From: Apricaphanius iberus
Taxonomy: Eukaryota; Chordata; Actinopteri; Cyprinodontiformes; Aphaniidae
Direction of reading: 5' to 3'
Length of the DNA stretch: 64,000 bases
Assembly (NCBI GenBank): GCA_028564705.1
Contig: JAPXFQ010000082.1
Coordinates: 2,046,001-2,110,000 of the forward strand
Below are positions 12,001 through 21,000 of this stretch, piece after piece (the first letter of the stretch is position 1; each line of letters opens with the position of its first letter). The notes below the pieces were generated by a model. The model worked only from the letters and a program-made list of their open reading frames with translations, was not told where the DNA came from and searched no databases. The translations under genes and the position numbers were made by a program.

Positions 12001-15000
12001 AGGTAAGGGCAGCTACTCAGAGGGCAGAATTCAGGAGGATTTCTTAGACATGCGTGAATTAAGCCAACAACCACTCTGGTTGGGTTTTTTTATGAGACAA
12101 TTGCATTACCAGATGGTTGAAAACTTCAAAAACGTAATTTTGCATGTATAGCCCCTTTAAGTCTACGGTTGAGGCCGATGGGGGAGCGTCGCAGTCTCTG
12201 CGGCGCTTTGTGAGCGTTGGCTCCGTCAACTTCTCAAGCTTTTCCTGCGTTTCAAAGCTCATAACGCTAGCAACACAGAAGTTCAGCTAGTTGAACTTTT
12301 GACGGTCTTAACGCTCTTGACTCAGCACGGAAACCAATCAGAGCGACTCACTGTAGTGATGTTGCCCGACGTCGACGCTGCCTAGCCAACCACGGTCCGC
12401 GAGTTTTTAAAACATCCAGCAGAGAAAGGCCCGCCCCGCTTTGCAAGCTTCTGCTTAATAATGCATCTTGTGTGTATATGCGTCGAACTAGTCGCTTTAT
12501 GAGCTTTGCTTGACACTGACAAAGCCGGTCTGAACGCACCATATGTTTACTGGAAAGCAGGAGGTCCCACAGATGAATAACCATCTTGAAGCATGAAGAC
12601 ACCTCCAGGACACTAGGAGGCGTGTAGGTCGGATCACAGCTGACCCTTCTCACCCTGGACACGGACTGTTTAACCTGCTCCCTTCGGGCAGGAGGCTCCG
12701 GTCCATTCGGACCAGAACTTCTCGCCAGGGGAAGAATGGTTTCTTCCCCTCTGCTGTTGGACTCATGAACAATAACCTGTTCTGCATCAGTCACATGACC
12801 CATATTGTTTTTTTACACCTGTCTAATTTACCTGCACTCATATATATCAGTCGGGCGATTGTGGCTCAGTGGTAGAGTAGTTGGCTTGCAATCAGAGGGT
12901 TGTAGGTTCGATTCCAGCACTTAACCCCAAAAACATTGTCCTACCGAGCCAAGTTGGCTATCTGTGTGTGAATGGGCGAATGTGACTTCAATGGAAAGTC
13001 CTTTGAGTGGTCAGTACGACTAGAAAATCGCTATATAAGTTCAGTGTATTTACCATTTGAGCACATTTCATTTTTACTTTTATTTTAAGTGTTTGTCTTT
13101 TCCGTATGTTCGCACAAAGTACCGCAGCAATTTCCTAATGTTGTAAATCTTCCCACTTTTCTGATTCTGTCCTATAAACACTATTTATATGCATGTTGAG
13201 CATCTGTTGCAGTATATAATGTCTAAAATTCAACCTCAAGTAGAATCTTCATTAAGTTAAAACGTAAACTAAGACTGAAGTTACCAAATTAAAATGGTAA
13301 ATCAAATAATTTGTAAACCTTGGTATGCCAATACTGAAAACTAGTGCTATGTTATTAAAAAAATAAAAAAGTGGATTCTGAATCGGGACCAAAAAAATTC
13401 CTAATAATGAGTTAAATCGTGCAAAAATCAATAGTTTTCCCTTTTTGCAGCTGAAATATGATCGAAAAGTCCAGACAAGCATTTTAAGGCTTTGGTCTGT
13501 AAGGGTTGAAATTTATTTGCCCGGTGAACTGTAACCCCACCTAGTGTTGCGTCATTGAATTACAGTCATGTTAATGAGCTAACAGTATAAAAAAAGGTTT
13601 TTAATAGCAGATTGGATCGAATCGTGATAATCTTTTCTTACTGTTGAGCATCAGAATCGAATTGATTCTTGAAATCTTAATGTGTACCCAGCTCTAATGA
13701 AAATCGGTAATGGTTTAAACCATTTATCCCTAAATTATGGTTGTCCAGAGAATGTGTATTTATATATATATAGTGCCAATTAACAAAACGTCTTCTCAAG
13801 GCAATTTAAAAAAAAAGTAATTTCAGTTCGGTTGTGCATATATTCCAATTGATCCTTTTTATCAAACAGTGCATAAAGTTCAGTTCATTATTCCAATTAG
13901 TTTAAAAAGTTTTCTGTTTTAAGGAAACCCAGCAGGTTGTATCGAGTCATTGACTTGTCGCATTCCTTCCTGGACGAACGTATAGCAACAGTGGAGAGGA
14001 AGAAACATCCAATAGAACCAGAACCTGACTCAGTGAAAGGAGCCATCTGGCACGGAGTCCTTTCTTTGCGAAATGAATAAAAAAAGTTAGAGGGGGTGAA
14101 TAAAAATGGAAGGAAGTCCACTTTTACCCAAACATGAACAGTTGTGAAATGTTCTTTTCCCTCCATTGCTGCACATGTGTAGAGTTTGACCCTGTTTTTT
14201 TTTCCATTTTCAGTCAGATGGTGGGAGTGGAGTACATTCTTCTTCATGCACAGGAACCGATTCTCTACATCATTCGGAAGCAGCAGCGGCAGTCACCGAC
14301 ACAAGGTGAACAAGGCAACATATCGGCTTGGCTGCGTTTTAATTCGTGCAAGAACTCTCTGCAGATTTGGCTCGTGTAATGGCTGAAGCATTGGTGTATA
14401 GGGCTGAACGATTAATTGCATATGCAACTAAATCGCAATTTGGTAAAATGCGATTTCCTAATCGCAAAGGCTGCGATTTGACTTGATGTAAACATATCTG
14501 GTAAAGTCACGTGACTTGCAAACAGCTAAAAACAATGCAGGGAGAGAAGGAAACACTGCACTTTAACCAGTTATAAAATGGCCTAAAGCTTAACAGAATC
14601 CAACACTGCACAATATTTGGTACCAAAGAGGAACAGTACATCAGTTGTGAGAAATTATATCTGCTATGAAAACGTTGATGTTGCCTAACGCCAGGTATTA
14701 TGCAGAACTCGTCTTGGTATTGTTGCAGCTTCACGAGGTAGGCCACAGTAGGAACCTTTATCAACACCTAAAAACATCACACCACCATATATGAGAGTTG
14801 CACGGCTAACCTGGCCGCCACCAGTGTTTCAATTTCCAGTAAACAAACTTCGAGGCGACAGGGATCGCTGACCGAGCTGTTTGAAAGAATCGCTCCTTAC
14901 GAACATGAAAAAACGGCACACGGAAATAATTCGTGCTATAACGGCTTTTATAGCCAAAAGTATGCTTTGTTAAGCATGATGAATAAGATAGGATTCAATC

Positions 15001-18000
15001 TCACACACACATTTTAGCCACATTATACCTGCGCTGTATAAAAAATGCAGACAGAAAGTTAAAGCCGCACCGAAAACAGCGGAGTATTTTGCAACACCTG
15101 ACCTGAGATCAAACCGCTCTACGGAGCCATACCAGAGTCTGAAAGTGCATTAGATCGATGGAGAATTAAAAATCAGAGCTTGTTCCTTCAAGCATCCTAC
15201 TTCCTGGATAACCACACGGAGGAAAACATTGCAGCCGGAGGGAATTATTAGCTGGGATCAAAAGGAAGAAAACCTTGATTGCAGAACGACGCCGATGACC
15301 ATCGAGTGTGATGATTAAAAGTAGATAAAGTTGTTAATATTTGCCTTTGTCTTAAAATAAGTCTATCTTATGGAATAGAATAAATTATGTATAAAAATCT
15401 GTTTATAATACACAATATTTTTGCTTGCATTAATTAAAAAATGCATGACAAAAGCCCCACAAAAATACTTGCATATTAAATCGCAATCGCAATATTGAAG
15501 AAAAAAAATCGCAATTAGATTATTTTCCAAAATCGTTCAGCCCTACATTGGTGCCATCCTGCATTTACTGGCTGCATGTAAAATCTCCTTCTCTGTCCCT
15601 AACATTATCCAGTGATCCCTTTGGCTGACTACTACATCATAGCAGGAGTGGTGTATCAGGCTCCGGACCTAGGGACGGTTATCAGCTCCAGAGTGGTAAA
15701 TCTGTTTAAATACAAACATAGTTCACGTTTAGGTGTATTAAGATGCTGGATCTTTTTCCCCCCGCCAAAACTGATTTCTGTCTTTGTTTAGCTTTCTGCA
15801 GTCCATGGAATCCAGTCGGCTTTCGATGAGGCCATGTCTTACTGCCGCTATCATCCATCCAAGGGCTACTGGTGGCACTTCAAGGATCAGGAAGAGAGAG
15901 GTTGGATCCATCTTAACTTTTTTTTTTTAGAACCTGTGGTTGGTGCTATGATTACTGAAATATTCAGCACCTTGCTAAAGTACTCACACCCCTCTAACTT
16001 CTGCTCGCTTTTTCGCATTACATTTAAACTTCTGTGGATTTAATTGGAATTTGCAGACATAAATTTGCTTTTTTGCCTCTCCCAACACTTTCCAATAATA
16101 TTCACCCCACTTTATTGGGTTTAAAAATTCAAACTCAGGTTTTTAAGTGGTGTGGACAAAATTATGATTTAATAGTGGCGGGAAAATGTCCCGGGTTTAA
16201 ACAACGCTTTGGGTTCATGCAGGAACCCCAAAAATTGTGGTGTGGCGTGTTCTATCTCCTTGATAACACACCCTGGCTGCATTGGTCAAGATGCAAGACT
16301 GTCACACTGGTGCTCATGGTTTGAATCTATGTGTAATCGAATTTAAGACTCTTAATAAAAATGAGAGAGATTCCTTTAAGCGTTTGGAGGTTTTAATAAA
16401 AGTTGAATCAATCATACAGAAGAACAGTACAGATCACAGTGAATGCTGAATGCTGCCCCTAACCTGCTCAAATGAAAATAAGTATTTATAAAGTTCAGCA
16501 ACCTTGCCTCTATAACTTCTGAAGACAAAACTATTCTCTCAGGGTGGGGATTTCTCAGGATGAAGGCACCTGGCTCTTTAGCTGGGAATAAGTGAATCTT
16601 GACAGATACAAAACAATGGCAATAGCTTGGGTTAAATCGTAACACAATTAAGAGAAACTCTCAAAACTAAGTATATAAGAAGAATCAATTTTCTCAGGCA
16701 GTGAGGTTTTCTCTAACCTCGATTCCCATGTGAACTCAACACCTGTTTTCTGGCCCCTCTGCTCTCAGTATTAATAATACTAACAGATGAATCATAATAA
16801 TAAATTTCTCCATCACACTACGCATGGTAGTCTTTTGCACTTTGCCACACAACCATTTCTTGGGGTCCCCAAAGTGCCGTTTAAACCAGGGACATTTCCC
16901 CGGCATTAGTGATAAATCATAATTTTGTCCACACCACTTAAAAACCTGATGTTAAATTTTTAAACGTAATAAAAGTGGTTTGAAAATTATTGGGTTGAAA
17001 AATGAAGTGGTTGTGAAAGCAAGGTGCAAAACCATATCAAAGGTCGGTTCGAACCACCGGCATCAGGGTAGCAGACCTGCATCTAAACCACTACGCTAAA
17101 CCTGGTCATTAGTGATTCTGAGTATAGCTTATTCGTTGGGCTGGACGTTTATTCGATAGCAATATATATCGATCGATAGACGTGTGGTGCGATACAAAAA
17201 AAAGGGGTTGATAAAAAAGTTCGATAGAAGTAAATAAAAAAATTCCATCATTTTTTCATTATACCCTATCAGGCAGCTTAATACAACAATCATTACTTAC
17301 TCCAATCGAATCATTAACGCTGAACCATACAGCTCTGTCAGCCACCCTCTCTCCTTTCAAACCACAAAAAGGATTAAATGATTTGAGCTCAAACAGAATT
17401 TTTTTATAGTCCCTTAGCGAACCATCACCGATACTTCGCCGCACTCAGACGTCACAACAAGGCAGCAGCGGAGGATGTTGTTCCGGATGAATGTTTCAGA
17501 GGCTCAGGTAAAGATTTCCGTTCGGTTTTGAACCGATCCTCGACGCACTAAAACACTAAACGTAGCAATATTGATCGAAATCTAAAACTACGATCAGATG
17601 TTTTAAGCAGGACTCCCCTCTCCCAGCTCGCTACAAATCTCTTACAGAGAGACACAGGAAACTTACCCAGGTCGTGTCGCGTTGCTAACATCTGTGGCTG
17701 TTAAAATCTCCCCTCGGTTCTGCTCCCGGTACTCAGAAGCGAATAAAACGCTTTAAAAAACACAATAGACCTGCTGGCCTCGCCTCAGTGACTGAGCTGC
17801 GTGGATCTGGACTCTATTAACAATGGTGAGTATGGAGGACTACGGGGGTCATTGGAAAAGCAATACAGCATTTTGACGATAACTGCTTAATTGTGAATTA
17901 AAAATATAGATTGCTAAATATAATTTTAAATTCAACAATTAATCCATGCAAAAAAAAGACAAATTTGAAAAACATTTTGTAATTACACATTTTAAATTTA

Positions 18001-21000
18001 AATACTAAAGAGGAATTGCAAATTGTATTTATTATTTGATTATTAAATACTGTGATTTAAAATGTTTTTCAAATCCTATTTCAAAATGGAGAATTAAATA
18101 ACACAATTATTAAATGACATTGTAAATATCTTTCCTTTTCATACATTTAAAAAAGTTATTCCCTTTTCTAAATCCGTTTTCTCTTTCCAGTTCTCATTTT
18201 CAAACCCTTTTTGCAATCGCATTTCCTAAATGGTTTACCCTCTCCTTTTAGCATTCGTGTGACCCTCCTGGTCCCTACACTGCAATTTGAAAATGTATTT
18301 TTAAATCCGATTTCAAAATGGAGAATTAAATAACATAATTAATAAATGAGATTGTAAATATCTTTCCTTTTCATACATTTAAAAAACGTATTCCCTTTTC
18401 TACATCCGTTTTCTCTTTCCATCTCTCATTTTCGAATCCTTTTTGCAATCGCATTTCCTAAATGGTTTACCCTCCCCTTTTAGCATTCGTGTGACCCTCC
18501 TGGTCCCTGAAAACACTGAAAACCAAGTTCAACCAATCACAGCTGCTCCTCGAATGTAACCAGCTCTCTCATTGGTTAGACAGCCACATTTGAGTGGAGC
18601 TTGTCGAGCTGTGCGCGCGCCAGTGCAAACAGAGTTGTAACTGCTTCAAAGTTTCGCCTTATCTGCTTCAGTCTCCTTAAAGTACTTGCATTATCGGCAT
18701 CTGCACTGTCGACATACATTGCCAAAGTGATTAAATCATTTATAGTGCGGCTCCAGATGTTGCCAGCTGCTTCGTTCTCCATTTTCGAGTTTTAGCTATG
18801 ATATGTCTCCTTCAAACCGTCTGCACATAGCAAGGTTTGATGACCAATCAAAACCATTAACCAATAAAAATTTTATTCATTTAATTCTTAGTTAAAATTT
18901 GTTCATTGAAGAAGAACCAAATGACTGGGGAAGCACTTAAAACATATTTTTTACATTATGTGATTATCGATAATTATCGATATAGATCAAGGTGACAATT
19001 TTTTTATCGATATGCTTTTTTTCTATATCGTCCAGCCCTGCTTATTCGTCTTATTTAGATGCCATTTTTTCAGTTTAAAGCTCTGAAAAGGTCCAGCACG
19101 ATGCCCAAATCAGCGCGCACATAAATCCTGCAGGTTGTATTAAACTGATGGTAAATATTCTTACACCTCATAATGATTTCTGACCTGATCCCTGCCGGGC
19201 CCCATGCAGAGATGAAGGGAAGATAGTTGAGTGTTTTTATTATTCTATTCCTCTTGTCTGTTAAAATTGGGTTGATTGCGCTGAATCTCCTCTCATACTC
19301 TGCTGTGGAGACTGCACAGGTGAACCCCGGCCATCATTTTTTCAAGGTGTTTGCCTATGTTGTTTAAGTCCTTCAGCATAATTAAAGGGGTTGCAGAATT
19401 CACTTGTAGGGAAATATTACTCTGTTTGACCACTGGGAGGAAGAAAAACCCTATTCCCCCCAGAAATAAGCAATGAATGACCAGAAGGGGGGTATTCACA
19501 AGCAGAGGGGGGAGAAATCAGCAAATCGCACCCTGCCTGTAATTAGTTAGGTTTAAAAAACATTTTTATTTGACAACCCTAATATCTAGCCATCATCATA
19601 GCCCCACCTGGAGAAAACTCCACCATTGGACATTCCTAATCCAGTCCATTGTAGGTCTGTCTGTATCTCAGCCTCCTGCAGGTTTTCTACCAGAATTTCC
19701 CAGTGTTTAGCTCCATCTTATATCACCTCTGATCAGCTTTAATTATAGATATTTGTGTAAAAAGAGGGTTGAATAATGAATGACACACCTTTTTAGAAGA
19801 AAAAAAACCCCATTATAATCCATGCATCATTTTTCTTCCATTTTTAATGTTTAGAATTCGAGAATAGTGCCCATCATGGTGTTAGCGTATTGGAATGGCT
19901 CTTTTGCGTTAGTTCTGATTCCACCTGATCTGGTTTTGGATGCTGTGCAGCTAGAAGGATTTTTGTTTTTAATTTCTTTTACTTTCGGAGTGCAACCCCA
20001 AGCAGCTGATTAGCATCTGAAAGGCTCAAATATCACCTGATATATGACCCAAAATCCCAGAGGAGCAGAGAGAGGAAGAAGTGCAAAGCATCTCTTCTTT
20101 CGATCAGAATGAGCATAGAGTATATCCTCGACTCCATCTTTTTTCCGGGTTTCTAACTATGCAATCGGACAGAGATTTAAAAAGAAGTGGCAAATGCAAA
20201 TAAGGTGGAATAGCAGTTTTTGTCAACAACTGATGGTGTCATCTGGTACTTGTTGTTACGATGGAATATCGTCTCTGCTGCCCAGAAATTGAGCTGATAG
20301 CATTTCATGGCAGTCATATAGTGACAACCTTCAGGCAAAGGCCTCTTCCGATTCATTGCACAACTGAACACTGAAGGAAATCCTTTCTGCCTGCAACTAG
20401 GGCTGGGCGATATGGGCTCATATTTAATTCAATGTACGATTTTTATCCCCTCCCCCGATTTGTTTGTCTTGAAGAGCCTGGCATTTTTCAGATTTGGCTG
20501 GATGCCTCTGTTTCAGCTTTAGGCAAATGTAACAGCATGGGGTCTCCTTCTCCACGTCTGTTGCAGCAAACCCATACCAATTCCAGTACGGAAGCTCCGG
20601 GGAGCCAAAAATGTGCCATTACACAAAAACTTGATTTACTTTTTCTTTTTTTTTATCCCACGCATCAAAAAATTTGAATTAACTTATTCAGTTTTGTTTT
20701 TTGCCCAGGACTACCCGCAACATCTCCAACGACTTTTGAAAGATACTTGTATGTTATGAATTGTGATATTTAATTTCGGTCTGGGGTAAATAATGCTTTT
20801 TTTTTTACTGAATTTAATGTTCTACTTATATTTTATCCAAATTATGTATGTTGTAGTTTGCTGATGTTCTGACAAAAAATTGAGGTTTGCAGAGTGTGGA
20901 TATCGTTTTTTCCTTTGCCAGTTGCTGCATATACAGATTTATTGAACCTATTAATGACACTGATCTTCCATGGAGATCTGGAAACCTGACTGTCAGAATA

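Larger units (their letters stand above)
17136..19040. mobile_element. Non-autonomous hAT-like element with internal tandem duplication
   Basis: The ends are ttgggctggacg and cgtccagccctg (10 of 12 complementary), flanked by perfect 8-bp duplications cttattcg at 17128-17135 and 19041-19048. The ends are rich in 'atcgat' words. It carries a tandem duplication (18061-18508) and one short intact ORF on the minus strand (18576-18782). No transposase was recognised. It sits in med6 intron 5. Confidence 0.85.

Noticed and set aside
12348..12803. 151-codon minus-strand ORF
   Set aside because: It is antisense to a LINE reverse-transcriptase remnant, whose + strand text ([10 protein letters not shown]) is the recognisable one.
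12851..12925. tRNA gene
   Set aside because: A and B boxes are present but acceptor pairing is poor and the homology continues into a SINE body.
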